NCBI RefSeq assembly: GCF_001678845.1 | Contig: NZ_MAIQ01000002.1 | Location: forward strand, 124,001 to 188,000 | DNA: 64,000 nt | Source of the DNA: Christensenella intestinihominis | GTDB taxonomy: Bacteria > Bacillota > Clostridia > Christensenellales > Christensenellaceae | Direction: 5' to 3' | Program-made: the position numbers and the translations under genes | In this document: piece after piece, positions 38,581-47,365 of the stretch | Layout of the letters: each line of letters begins with the position of its first letter | Position numbering within the stretch: the first letter of the stretch is position 1 | Notes under the pieces: model-generated | What the model was told of the DNA's origin: nothing | What the model saw: only the letters and a program-made list of their open reading frames with translations | The model's database searches: none

Positions 38581-39200
38581 CTGCTCTCCCCGCCGTCCTG
38601 CATGCTGCCGATCAGCGACGATACGTGCGGCACACGCTCCATTTCTTCATTGCGCAGCGTCCTTAAAAATTCGTCCGACCTGCTCATCGCCCGGTCGTAT
38701 TCAGATTTTGCTTCCTCCTGCTGGAATAACCCGGGCTTCTCGTCCTGGTCTGCCGTATACGCCCGCTCGATCTTCTGGTCAAAGAGTTCTATCTGGTCCT
38801 TGGTAAATTCATACAGCGTCAGCCGTAAATCCCGGATGCGCCTTTCACAGCGCCGCGCTTCCTCGCTCAATTCCTTCGCCCGGTTTTGCGCGCTTTCCAC
38901 AATCATCGTGGCGTTTGCCGTTGTTGCGCTCATAATTTCCTGCGCCCGCGCCTCCGCCTGTTCCACCAGCGCCGCCGCCTGCTTGCCGCCCAAGTTCAAA
39001 ACGTCGCCGAAATCCGGGCCCTGCGGCTTGTAGGTCTCCTTTTCGCCGCCCTCCCGGTATCTGGCAAGCTCCTGTTCCATATCCTCCATTGTTTTCAGGA
39101 TATCGTCCAAAAATTCGTCTACTTCCACCGGGTCGTAACCGTTGAACTTTTTGCTGAATGTTTTTTCCAGCACTTCCTGCGTTGTTACCCTGTCCTCCAT
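38577..39200 (-). CDS. DivIVA-domain protein
   Basis: 207 residues. The N-terminal DivIVA lipid-binding module contains FSKKFNGYDPVEVDEFLDDI (about 15-34). Coiled coils follow (about 35-60 and 70-200), with AKELSEEARRCERRIRDLRL. DivIVA proteins bind curved membrane at poles and septa and recruit partners. Coupled by ATGA to the small membrane protein, this one may place the surface machinery. Whether it is the organism's main DivIVA cannot be told. Confidence 0.9.
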   Translation of the reverse strand: MEDRVTTQEVLEKTFSKKFNGYDPVEVDEFLDDILKTMEDMEQELARYREGGEKETYKPQGPDFGDVLNLGGKQAAALVEQAEARAQEIMSATTANATMIVESAQNRAKELSEEARRCERRIRDLRLTLYEFTKDQIELFDQKIERAYTADQDEKPGLFQQEEAKSEYDRAMSRSDEFLRTLRNEEMERVPHVSSLIGSMQDGGESR

Positions 39201-39286
39201 TTTTCCTCTGCCTTTCTTTTGTTATTTTACCGATATGCCCTTCACGGGCCGCCGCCCCTGGCGGCTCCCCTGGAATCCATAGCGCC

Positions 39287-41434
39287 TCAGCCCCTCGAAA
39301 ACCGGAATACGCTCTTGCAGACCAGCTGTTCGTTCTTGTGGTACTGCACAAGCCCCTTGCCGTAATCTCCCTCGAAGGTGTAAAACATCCCTTCGCCGCC
39401 GTTCAAAGTCCCTATCACCAGCGGCGAACTCTCGCTTACCGCCGTGATGTCCGTCGGCAGGAACGTTACCGCTCCGCCGCTTCCCGCGGGCTTTACCAGC
39501 ACGCCGATGTCGCTGTCGTCCTTCACCGCGTCCATCGGGGCGAGGTTGATCGTTCCCGCGGGCGATTCCGGCTCGAACCCCGTGATCTCCACCTTCACCG
39601 GGGCCGTGAGGTTGTTGTTCACCACAAGGCTGGAAGGAGCCACAAAGTTCTTCTTTTCGCTGAAATTATCCCACGACGCGTACATCATCACGCTCATCGG
39701 CACCGTCACATCGATGATGTCGCTCTCCGGGGCGATCGCGTCCACCGTGCCGTCGCCGTCAATGTCCACCCCCGTTTTCGGTATCTCCCCGATGTAACCG
39801 TACGTCTCGATTCCCACTTCTCCGTCCTTAATGTCTTCGCCTGTCTCCCCGTCGTTCGTGTAAACTCCCGTATCCGTCACGTGCGGCAGCCACAGCCGCG
39901 GCACCTGCACAGGGACCATCGCGTTCCCCGCTTTGTCCGAAGCGAATATCCAGTAATCCGTCCCGTCAGCCGGGAGGATGAACGAATATTCGTTTTTCAA
40001 ACTGTTGTATGCAATCGCCGCCGTCCCCGGCCCTGCCGGGTCTGCGCCGTATTTCACTGTGTTGTTATCCACGCCCGTGTATGCGTCCTCGAGCATAAAA
40101 CTGACCTCAAACCCCTTGCTTGTATTCCTGCATTGGATTTTCGTCATCACCGGCGGGTCCCCGTCGAGGTCCTTGATTACGATTGCGCTTGAGCGCGTCC
40201 GGTTCCCCAGCTTGTCGTAAGCCACGATGTAGTACGTCCCTTCCACCGCCATCTCGATGCTGTATTTCCCGTCCGCGTCCTTCGTGAGCAAAAGCCCCTT
40301 GGTTTCATCCGTCTCATCTACGTTCGTTGTGAGGAACACCCGCGCGTCGTCCACGCCGATTCCCGCGTCTGTGATCTCCGCCTTGACCCATCTGCTCCCC
40401 ACAAACCCATCCGGCGGGTCGATTGCCACGTTTACGATCACCGGGGCTTTGTCGTCAATCTTATCCACCACGACCTTCTGCGCCGTTCCCCAGTTCCCCA
40501 GCGCGTCCTTCGCGCGGATGTAATACGTCCCGTTTGCCGTGATCTTGCCTGTCGAGGTATACACCCCGCTCGCCGCGCTGCCGCTTGTCCGGGTCATCGC
40601 GTTCCCGCTCGTCGCGCTCGAAGATGTCGACCAGATCACCTGCGATACCCCCGACTGGCTGTCCGCCGCTGTCGCGCTGATCGTCGTTTCCGTCGCCCAG
40701 TCCGTTGTATCCTGCTTACCCCCTGAAACCGTCGGCCCCGTGCGGTCAATGTTCGTGACCGACACGCTCGTCTGCGAGCGGTTGTTTCCCTTGTCGTACG
40801 CCACGATGTAGTACGTCCCCGCGCTTGTGAGCGAACCCGAGGTATATACCCCGCTTGCCGTGCTGCCGCTCGTGCGGCTCATGCTCGTGCCCGACGTCGC
40901 TCCGCTGCTTGTGGACCAGAACACCCGGTCTACGCCAATCCCGCTGTCCGCCACTGTCGCGCTGATTGTCTTGCTCGTCGCCCACGAACTCGTGTTCTGC
41001 CCCGCGCCGCTGATTGTGGGCGGTGTGTTGTCGTAGATAAGCTGGACGGAGGCGATGATGTTGCCCTGATTAACAAGTGTTAAATATTTGCCTTCATAGC
41101 TTTCGGGTAATTGAACACTTTTTATGTCCCTAAAAGCATATAATATTTCAGTATCTTTTCCTCCAGAGTAAGTGGATATATATGCGTAAACGCCGTAAAA
41201 TGCTGCTGTAGATGAATCTATCGTCAGTGTCTTCGAGCCGCCCGGCGTATACGAGTTCGGACTAAGAGTGATAGTATACTTATTCATACTGCCGGTACCC
41301 GACCACGTCTCCGCCCGTGCCGTTTTTGGGGCCACCACCATCACCGCGCCCACCGCGATCACCATTGCGAGGGCGGTGCATAAGGTCTTACGGAGAGTTC
41401 CCCCCCCCCCCGATTTTCCGCGTGGTTGAGCCAT
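39287..41434 (-). CDS. Surface repeat protein, paralog 1 (poly-G tract out of frame)
   Basis: The frame gives a signal peptide (TLRKTLCTALAMVIAVGAVM, cleaved after ...TARA), a unique N-terminal domain, then about four Ig-like repeats of about 90 residues (VSGGKQDTTDWATETTISAT...) and the shared C-terminal domain (IDVTVPMSVMMYASWDNF to the end). The paralog at 42042 starts from an ATG with AGAGGTAAC before it. The equivalent ATG here is at 41489 (AGAGGTAACCAAG before it), but the 12-G tract shifts it out of frame and it stops after 33 codons at NSP. The frame as given can begin only at ATG 41434, which has a poor ribosome site. So in this sequence the gene looks switched OFF or weakly expressed. 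Confidence 0.85.
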   Translation of the reverse strand: MAQPRGKSGGGGTLRKTLCTALAMVIAVGAVMVVAPKTARAETWSGTGSMNKYTITLSPNSYTPGGSKTLTIDSSTAAFYGVYAYISTYSGGKDTEILYAFRDIKSVQLPESYEGKYLTLVNQGNIIASVQLIYDNTPPTISGAGQNTSSWATSKTISATVADSGIGVDRVFWSTSSGATSGTSMSRTSGSTASGVYTSGSLTSAGTYYIVAYDKGNNRSQTSVSVTNIDRTGPTVSGGKQDTTDWATETTISATAADSQSGVSQVIWSTSSSATSGNAMTRTSGSAASGVYTSTGKITANGTYYIRAKDALGNWGTAQKVVVDKIDDKAPVIVNVAIDPPDGFVGSRWVKAEITDAGIGVDDARVFLTTNVDETDETKGLLLTKDADGKYSIEMAVEGTYYIVAYDKLGNRTRSSAIVIKDLDGDPPVMTKIQCRNTSKGFEVSFMLEDAYTGVDNNTVKYGADPAGPGTAAIAYNSLKNEYSFILPADGTDYWIFASDKAGNAMVPVQVPRLWLPHVTDTGVYTNDGETGEDIKDGEVGIETYGYIGEIPKTGVDIDGDGTVDAIAPESDIIDVTVPMSVMMYASWDNFSEKKNFVAPSSLVVNNNLTAPVKVEITGFEPESPAGTINLAPMDAVKDDSDIGVLVKPAGSGGAVTFLPTDITAVSESSPLVIGTLNGGEGMFYTFEGDYGKGLVQYHKNEQLVCKSVFRFSRG
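41400..41411 (-). repeat. Poly-G tract of 12 (coding strand) in paralog 1
   Basis: Twelve C on the plus strand. On the coding strand the tract follows ...ACGCGGAAAATC and precedes AACTCTCCG. Eleven G would join the start at 41489 to the signal peptide; twelve do not. It is a candidate for slipped-strand phase variation. Confidence 0.85.
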
Positions 41435-41583
41435 TTCTCAGGGGTTCGCGGTTATTGTTTACTGCCCGTTCTTTCCATTTTTCTCTCATCTTGGTTACCT
41501 CTTTGTTTGCGCTCCTGCCCTGCCGCGCTCTCTCCGTTCGCTTCCTTAAGGGGGAAACACGTTCCCCCTTAAGTGATCCCCTC

Positions 41584-41666
41584 GTTCAAAGTTGTTTTGC
41601 TTCGCGCATATTGGCGCTCGCAAAACCGATTGATATATCCGTTATTTAAGCGCCCCGATTTTCCGC
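41584..41666. repeat. 83-bp direct repeat, copy 1
   Basis: Begins GTTCAAAGTTGTTTTGCTTC. It matches 44482-44564 over 83 bases with two differences. Both copies abut a decapitated surface-gene 5' end. Confidence 0.88.
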
Positions 41667-41734
41667 GTGGTTGAGCCATTTCTCAGGGGTATGCGGTTAT
41701 TTCCTGCATTGTGTTTTACCCATTTTACTTTCAT
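41642..41734 (-). pseudogene. Decapitated 5' end of a lost surface paralog
   Basis: A 30-codon frame starts at ATG 41734 with GAGGTAGTGAA before it. It gives MKVKWVKHNAGNNRIPLRNG and then STTRKIGALK and a stop. The middle matches the leader codons of paralog 1 (PLRNGSTTRKIG), but where the intact gene has the G tract and signal peptide this one turns into GGGCGCT and stops. Confidence 0.65.
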
Positions 41735-41792
41735 TTCACTACCTCGTTCTATTCTTATGATCGTCCTATGGCGGCTGTTGTGTTCTATTTGC

Positions 41793-41893
41793 AGGCCGCA
41801 TACTATGCGGCCCCTACATCCGCTGGGGAAACATATGCGCTTATGACCGCGATTGCGTCCTGTTTGCGAGCGGCATATTATGCCGCCCCTACA
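41793..41893. repeat. REP-like palindromes, two copies
   Basis: GGCCGCATACTATGCGGCC followed by CCTACATCC (41794-41821), and AGCGGCATATTATGCCGCCC with CCTACA (41869-41893). A related copy is at 45331 and a partial one near 42006. Together they fill the non-coding stretch 41735-42041, in which I see no gene. Confidence 0.7.
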
Positions 41894-42041
41894 CCGCCCA
41901 CGGTATATTTACCGTTGAAGCCCCGGCGATACACCCGCCCCGGAACATTCACCGTAGGGGCCGCCCCCCAGGGGGCCTTCTTTCCCGCCTGCGGCGGAAT
42001 TCACCTTGCATAGTATGCGGCCCGTGGGTTTGTTCAGCTTC

Positions 42042-44306
42042 TTAAGCCCTCGAAAACCGGAATACGCTCTTGCAGACCAGCTGTTCGTTCTTGTGGTACT
42101 GCACAAGCCCCTTGCCGTAATCTCCCTCGAAGGTGTAAAACATCCCCTCGCCGCCGCCAAGCGTCCCTATTTGCAGGGCCGCGTCCGCGCTTACCGCCGT
42201 GATGTCCGTCGGCAGGAACGTTACCGCTCCGCCGCTCCCCGCGGGCTTCACCAGCACACCGATGTCACCGTCGCCCTTCATCGCGTCCATCGGGGCAAGA
42301 TTGATCGTCCCCGCGGGCGATTCCGGCTCAAACCCCGTAATCTCCACCTTCACCGGGGCCGTGAGGTTGTTGTTCACCACCATGCCCACCGGGGCCACAA
42401 AGTTTTTCTGCTCCGCGAAATTGTTCCACGACGCGTACATCATCACGCTCATCGGCACCGTCACGTCGATCATGTCGCTCTCCGGCGCGATCGCGTCCAC
42501 CGTGCCGTCGCCGTCGATGTCCACCCCCGTTTTCGGTATATCCCCGATGTACCCGTACGTCTCGATTCCCACTTCGCCGTCCTTGATGCCTTCTCCTGTC
42601 TCCCCATCGTTCGTGTAAACTCCCGTATCCGTCACGTGCGGCAACCACAGCCGCGGCACCTGCACCGGTGCCATCGCGTTCCCCGCTTTGTCCGAAGCGA
42701 ATATCCAGTAATCCGTCCCGTCCGCGGGCAGGATGAACGAATACTCGTTTTTCAAACTGTTGTATGTGATCGCCGCCGTCCCCGGCCCTGCCGGGTCCGC
42801 GCCGTATTTCACTGTATTGTTGTCAACGCCCGTGTATGCGTCCTCGAGCATGAAGCTGACCTCAAACCCCTTGCTTGTATTCCTGCACTGGATTTTTGTC
42901 ATCACCGGCGGGTCACCGTCGAGGTCCTTGACCACAATTGCGCTTGACCGCGCCCGGTTGCCGTATTTGTCATAGGCCACGATGTAATACGTCCCTTCCA
43001 CCGCCATTTCGATTCCGTATTTCCCGTCCGCGCCTTTCGTGAGCGGCAGTCCCTTGCTTTCGTCCGTCTCGTCTACATTCGCGGTAAGGAACACCCGCGC
43101 GTCGTCCACGCCGATTCCCGCGTCCGTGATCTCCACCTTGACCCATCTGCTCCCCACAAACCCATCCGGCGGGTCGATTGCCGCGTTTGCGATCACCGGG
43201 GCTTTGTTGTCAATCTTATCTACCACGACCTTCTGCGCCGTCCCCCAGTTTCCCACCGCGTCCTTCGCGCGGATGTAGTATGTGCCGTTCGCCGTGACCG
43301 TACCCGTCGAGGTATATGACCCGCTTGCCGCGCTGCCGCTTGTGCGGGTCATGGCGTTCCCGCTCGTCGCTGTGCTGCTCGTGGACCAAATCACCTGCGA
43401 TACCCCCGACTGGCTGTCCGCCGCTGTCGCGCTGAGCGTCGTTTCCGTCGCCCAATCGGTAACATCCTGCTTCCCGCCCGAGACCGTCGGCCCCGTGCGG
43501 TCGATGTTGTTGACCGTGATCGTTTTACTGCTTGTATAGCCTACCCCGTCCGTCGCGGTGATGGTATACGTGCCTGTCGCCGTCACCGTCGCCTGCCACA
43601 TGCCGCTCGATGAACTCCCGCTCACGCGGCTCATGCTCCCGCTCTGCGGCCCCGAATACCGCACGCTCGATACCCCGCTGCCGCTGTCCGAAGCCGTCAC
43701 GCTGATCGTCTTGCTCGAACCCCACACCCCCGACCCCGGGCTTTGACTCGGCGTTCCCAGCGTCGGCGACGTTGTGTCAAACGATAATTTTAGTGATGGA
43801 ACTACTATGGTTTCAGGCCGTACAGAATCCATTAGAAGCGTCAAATACTTTCCGTTATATGTGCTGCTGACCGTGCAGCTTACCGGACTTCCCTCCTTGA
43901 CATACTCACCGCTGTACTCGCTTCCCAGTAGTATCGCGACCAACCCCGCCGCCTTAACGTCCGCGCCATCCGTTACGGGATTATTCGTCACAACAACTTT
44001 CGCGTTTTGCGTCGAACCAATCGTATTAGTTTTTGTTACCGTTAAGGTTTTTGTTCCGCTCGGCGTATAGGAATCCGGGCTTAAGGTTACCTCATACTGA
44101 CCTAATCCTGCCGACACCTTCCACGACTCCGCCCTCGCCGTTTTGGGGGCCGCGACCATCACCGCGCCCGCCGCGATCACCATTGCGAGGGCCGTGCATA
44201 AGGTCTTACGGAGAGTACCCCCCCCCCCGATTTTTGGCTTCACTAAGCCATTTTTTAGGGGTCTGCGGTTATTTTTTACTGCCCGTTCTTTCCACTTTTC
44301 CTTCAT
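42042..44306 (-). CDS. Surface repeat protein, paralog 2 (poly-G tract in frame)
   Basis: 754 residues starting MKEKWKERAVKNNRRPLKNG behind AGAGGTAACGAG. The 11-G tract encodes GGGG at residues 27-30 and leads in frame into the signal peptide TLRKTLCTALAMVIAAGAVM. After cleavage near TARA there is a unique domain (about 62-185). Ig-like repeats follow (TPSQSPGSGVWGSSKTISVT..., VSGGKQDVTDWATETTLSAT..., IANAAIDPPDGFVGSRWVKV...), then the shared C-terminal domain with IDVTVPMSVMMYASWNNF. From the second repeat on it is nearly identical to paralog 1. No wall-sorting signal or membrane helix is present at the end, so attachment must be by another means. Confidence 0.9.
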   Translation of the reverse strand: MKEKWKERAVKNNRRPLKNGLVKPKIGGGGTLRKTLCTALAMVIAAGAVMVAAPKTARAESWKVSAGLGQYEVTLSPDSYTPSGTKTLTVTKTNTIGSTQNAKVVVTNNPVTDGADVKAAGLVAILLGSEYSGEYVKEGSPVSCTVSSTYNGKYLTLLMDSVRPETIVVPSLKLSFDTTSPTLGTPSQSPGSGVWGSSKTISVTASDSGSGVSSVRYSGPQSGSMSRVSGSSSSGMWQATVTATGTYTITATDGVGYTSSKTITVNNIDRTGPTVSGGKQDVTDWATETTLSATAADSQSGVSQVIWSTSSTATSGNAMTRTSGSAASGSYTSTGTVTANGTYYIRAKDAVGNWGTAQKVVVDKIDNKAPVIANAAIDPPDGFVGSRWVKVEITDAGIGVDDARVFLTANVDETDESKGLPLTKGADGKYGIEMAVEGTYYIVAYDKYGNRARSSAIVVKDLDGDPPVMTKIQCRNTSKGFEVSFMLEDAYTGVDNNTVKYGADPAGPGTAAITYNSLKNEYSFILPADGTDYWIFASDKAGNAMAPVQVPRLWLPHVTDTGVYTNDGETGEGIKDGEVGIETYGYIGDIPKTGVDIDGDGTVDAIAPESDMIDVTVPMSVMMYASWNNFAEQKNFVAPVGMVVNNNLTAPVKVEITGFEPESPAGTINLAPMDAMKGDGDIGVLVKPAGSGGAVTFLPTDITAVSADAALQIGTLGGGEGMFYTFEGDYGKGLVQYHKNEQLVCKSVFRFSRA
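44218..44228 (-). repeat. Poly-G tract of 11 (coding strand) in paralog 2
   Basis: Eleven C on the plus strand, following AAAATC and preceding TACTCTCCG on the coding strand, at the same place as the 12-G tract of paralog 1. This length keeps the gene in frame. Confidence 0.85.
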
Positions 44307-44481
44307 CTCGTTACCTCTTTGTTTGCGCTCCTACCCTGCCGCGCTCGCTTCGCTCACTTCCCCAGAGCATCTAATGAAGTTCTGTTTCCCTGCGGGAAAA
44401 GAACCGCTGCGCTATCACGATTCGCCTTTCGCTCCGCTCCGGCTTATCGGATATCGCATGCGCCCCTTTGGCTATCCCCCT

Positions 44482-44564
44482 GTTCAAAGTTGTTTTGCTT
44501 CGCGCATATTGGCGCTCGCAAAACCGATTTATATATCCGTTATTCAAGCGCCCCGATTTTCCGC
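44482..44564. repeat. 83-bp direct repeat, copy 2
   Basis: Matches 41584-41666 with two differences. Its end overlaps the tail of the remnant frame at 44540. Confidence 0.88.
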
Positions 44565-44743
44565 ATAACAGAGCCATTCGTCACAGGTGCCGCCGCTATT
44601 TCATTTCGCCTTTCAGGCAAAATTCCATCGCTTCGGCCCTGCTCCTCTGCCCCACGAAACCCACTTCGTTGGGCTTTCGCGGGGACCCCTTTTTGGGGTA
44701 TACGGTTATTTTTTGCTGCCCGTTCTTTCCACTTTTCCTTCAT
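44540..44743 (-). pseudogene. Second decapitated surface-gene 5' end
   Basis: A 67-codon frame starts at ATG 44743 behind AGAGGTGGCACA and overlaps the previous stop by ATGA. Its start MKEKWKERAAKNNRIPQKG matches paralog 2, and it ends VMRKIGALE and a stop, as in the remnant at 41642. No signal peptide follows. It is probably the leader of a surface gene whose body was lost or replaced. Confidence 0.6.
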
Positions 44744-45291
44744 TGTGCCACCTCTATTTGCAGCGCCGCCGCCGTCTTGCCGATCTCGTTTCCCGTCTTC
44801 CTGTCGTGCGCGTAAACTGTCGCCGTCGCCGCATACGTTCCCTTTGCAAGCTCCACGTCCAGCGCGTCACGCACGATGCCCTGCCCCGGGGCGATCAGCC
44901 CCGTCTCATATACCTTCTCGCCCGTGCCGTCCAGCGTGATAACGATGTGCATATCATAGGCGTTCACCACCGGGTTCTCGATGTACAGCGTTCCTTCCGC
45001 CTGCCCGTTTTCAAATTCGGGGTTGGAGTTGATCTTGAACGAAAAACTGCTTTCGTCCGCCTTTTTTTGCAGCTCGGCCAGCACGTCCTGCCGGTTTTGC
45101 CCGCTGTAGTCGATGTCCTCCGCGCGGTCGTCCGCCACAAATTGCGCGGGCCTTTCCGGGGTAAACGCCCCCATATACCACAGCCCGCAAACCACAACCG
45201 CGACCGCTATCACAACCGCGACCGCTATCACAACGATCAACAGGGGGAGCCACTTTTTCTTCTCTTTTTCTTTTGTCCTGCTGCCCGACAT
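44740..45291 (-). CDS. Membrane-anchored exported protein
   Basis: 183 residues: a short charged cytoplasmic start (SGSRTKEKEKKK), one membrane helix built on a VIAVAV repeat (about 13-40), then an exported domain (about 55-183) with WYMGAFTPERPAQFVADDRAED and a beta-rich end (GTYAATATVYAHDRKTGNEI). No family recognised. It lies between paralogs 2 and 3 on the same strand and may help assemble or anchor them. Confidence 0.8.
   Translation of the reverse strand: MSGSRTKEKEKKKWLPLLIVVIAVAVVIAVAVVVCGLWYMGAFTPERPAQFVADDRAEDIDYSGQNRQDVLAELQKKADESSFSFKINSNPEFENGQAEGTLYIENPVVNAYDMHIVITLDGTGEKVYETGLIAPGQGIVRDALDVELAKGTYAATATVYAHDRKTGNEIGKTAAALQIEVAQ
45193..45234. repeat. 18-bp tandem repeat coding the membrane helix
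   Basis: The unit CGCGACCGCTATCACAAC (plus strand) occurs twice with a partial third copy. Each unit encodes six residues of the helix (VIAVAV), so gain or loss of a unit keeps the frame and changes helix length. Confidence 0.75.
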
Positions 45292-45330
45292 ACCTCGCTC
45301 CTAATTTATGCTTGTGTTTCTTCCCTTGTA

Positions 45331-45376
45331 CAGGCGGCATACTATGCCGCCCCTACATCCATCGGGGAAACATATG
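45331..45376. repeat. REP-like palindrome, third copy
   Basis: GGCGGCATACTATGCCGCC with CCTACATCC and GGGGAAACATATG, the same elements as in the copy at 41793. Confidence 0.7.
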
Positions 45377-45408
45377 TCCCAAACGGATTCCATGACATAT
45401 GCGGTCTC

Positions 45409-47349
45409 TTACGCCCTTGAAAAGCGGAATACGCTTTTACAGGTCAGCTGTTCGTTTTTGTGGTACTGCACAAGCCCCTTGCCGTAATCCCCCTCAAAGG
45501 TGTACAGCACACCCTCGCCGCCCGCAAGCGTCCCCATTTGCAGGGCCGCGTCCGCGCTTACCGCCGTAATGTCCGTCGGCAGGAACTTCACCGCACCGCC
45601 GCTCCCCGCGGGCTTCACCAGCACACCGATGCCGCCGTCGCCCTTCTCCGCGTCCATCGGAAGCAGGCTGATCGTCCCCGCGGGCGATTCCGGCTCGAAC
45701 CCCGTGATCTCCACCTTCACCGGGGCCGTGAGGTTGTTGTTCACCACCATGCCCACCGGGGCCACAAAGTTCTTCTTTTCGCTGAAATTATCCCACGACG
45801 CATACATCATCACGCTCATCGGCACCGTCACGTCGATCATGTCGCTCTCCGGGGCAATCGCGTCCACCGTGCCGTCACCGTCGAGGTCCACCCCCGTTTT
45901 TGGCATTTCACCGATGTGGCCGTACGTCTCGATTCCCACTTCGCCGCTCTTAATATCCTCGCCCGTTGCCCCATCGTTCGTGTAATCCCCCGTGCCTGTC
46001 ACGTGCGGCAGCCACAAGCGCGGCACCTGCACCGGGGCCATCGCGTTCCCCACTTTGTCCGAAGCGAATATCCAGTAGTCGCTCCCGTCCGTGGGAAGAA
46101 GGAATGAATACTCCTTTTTCAGGCTGTTGTACGTGATTTCCACATCCCCCGGCCCTGCCGGGTCCGCGCCGTATTTCACTGTGTTGTTGTCCACGCCCGT
46201 GACGGCGTCCTCCAGTTTGAACGTGACCTCAAATCCCCTGCTCGTGTTTTTGCACCGGATGCCCGCCATCACCGGAGGGTCCCCGTCGATGTCCTTGACC
46301 ACGATGGCGCTCGAGCACGCCTTGTGGTTCATCTTGTCGTACGCCACGATGTAATACGTCCCTTCGGTCGCCATCTCGATGCTATACCGATCCCCGTCTT
46401 TTACGAGCGGAAGTCCTTTGGACGCGTCCGTCTCGTCCGGGTTCGTTGTGAGGAATATCCTGCTTTCATCAAGCCCGATATCCGCGTCTGTGATGTTTGC
46501 CTGGATCGTCCGGCTTCCCGCGAACCCATCCGCCGGATCGAGCGCCACATTTGCGATCACGGGTGGCGTGTTATCGATGTTCGTCACCGTTACCGTCGTC
46601 GTCGAGACGTTGCTTGCGTTATCTTGCACCTTTATGGTATACGTTCCTGCCTTCGTCACCGTCGCCTGCCATGTGCTTTCGCCGTATATACTTCCGCTTA
46701 CCAGGCGCAGCGACGGAGATTGCGGTCCGCTGGCAATTGCGCTGAGCGTCCCTGCGCAATTGGGATAAGTTGAATTTGGGTTATCCGATTCCCACGCCAC
46801 CACTGAAATCGTTTTGCTTTCCGCCCAATCATCCGTATTTTGTTTCGCATTCGAGAGCTTCGGCGGGGTCCGGTCAAATAAAATCTTGGTCCCCCAAACA
46901 AGGCCCATTACGCCGCCCGGTGCAGTGTTCATATATATTTCCATATAACTTTCACCGTTTACCACTCTTGGAAAATCTGATGCTTGGATTATTCTATACA
47001 GCCAGTCTCCTCTCGCCATCGTTCCGGAATGTACCAAAGTGCCTGTGCTCGTTCCCTTTTTACCGCTCCAGATTTCGTACTTCCCGTTCGCCTTTGTTCC
47101 CCTCTGCGAGAATTCCATTAGTCGGGCACCCACAGGGTAAGCAGCGCCCATGGGTAGTTTCACAGACCATTCGTATCCGGACGATCCGCCCTCCAGTTCA
47201 TCCGGGTGCGGGTCTGTCCACGCCCTCGCCGTTTTGGGGGCCGCCACCATCACCGCGCCCGCCGCGATTACCATTGCGAGGACGGTGCATAAGGCCTTGC
47301 GGAGAGCGCCCTGCTTTGTTTTCCGATTGTTTGTTTTCCCGTTTTCCAT
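45409..47349 (-). CDS. Surface repeat protein, paralog 3 (no poly-G tract)
   Basis: 646 residues from ATG 47349 (GAGGAAGAGC before it; an upstream extension overlaps the giant gene and is not credible). Leader MENGKTNNRKTKQGALRKAL, signal peptide to TARA, a unique N-terminal domain (about 50-155), Ig-like repeats (ISVVAWESDNPN..., IANVALDPADGFAGSRTIQA...) and the shared C-terminal domain with IDVTVPMSVMMYASWDNF. At the position of the poly-G tract it reads CAGGGCGCTCTC, so it is not phase-variable by slippage. It begins 16 bases after the giant gene and is probably cotranscribed. Confidence 0.9.
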   Translation of the reverse strand: MENGKTNNRKTKQGALRKALCTVLAMVIAAGAVMVAAPKTARAWTDPHPDELEGGSSGYEWSVKLPMGAAYPVGARLMEFSQRGTKANGKYEIWSGKKGTSTGTLVHSGTMARGDWLYRIIQASDFPRVVNGESYMEIYMNTAPGGVMGLVWGTKILFDRTPPKLSNAKQNTDDWAESKTISVVAWESDNPNSTYPNCAGTLSAIASGPQSPSLRLVSGSIYGESTWQATVTKAGTYTIKVQDNASNVSTTTVTVTNIDNTPPVIANVALDPADGFAGSRTIQANITDADIGLDESRIFLTTNPDETDASKGLPLVKDGDRYSIEMATEGTYYIVAYDKMNHKACSSAIVVKDIDGDPPVMAGIRCKNTSRGFEVTFKLEDAVTGVDNNTVKYGADPAGPGDVEITYNSLKKEYSFLLPTDGSDYWIFASDKVGNAMAPVQVPRLWLPHVTGTGDYTNDGATGEDIKSGEVGIETYGHIGEMPKTGVDLDGDGTVDAIAPESDMIDVTVPMSVMMYASWDNFSEKKNFVAPVGMVVNNNLTAPVKVEITGFEPESPAGTISLLPMDAEKGDGGIGVLVKPAGSGGAVKFLPTDITAVSADAALQMGTLAGGEGVLYTFEGDYGKGLVQYHKNEQLTCKSVFRFSRA

Positions 47350-47365
47350 CGCTCTTCCTCCGCCC

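Noticed and set aside
39287-47349. CRISPR-like regular repeats
   Set aside because: The regularity comes from protein-coding Ig-like repeats of about 270 bases with codon-level divergence, without spacers or cas genes.
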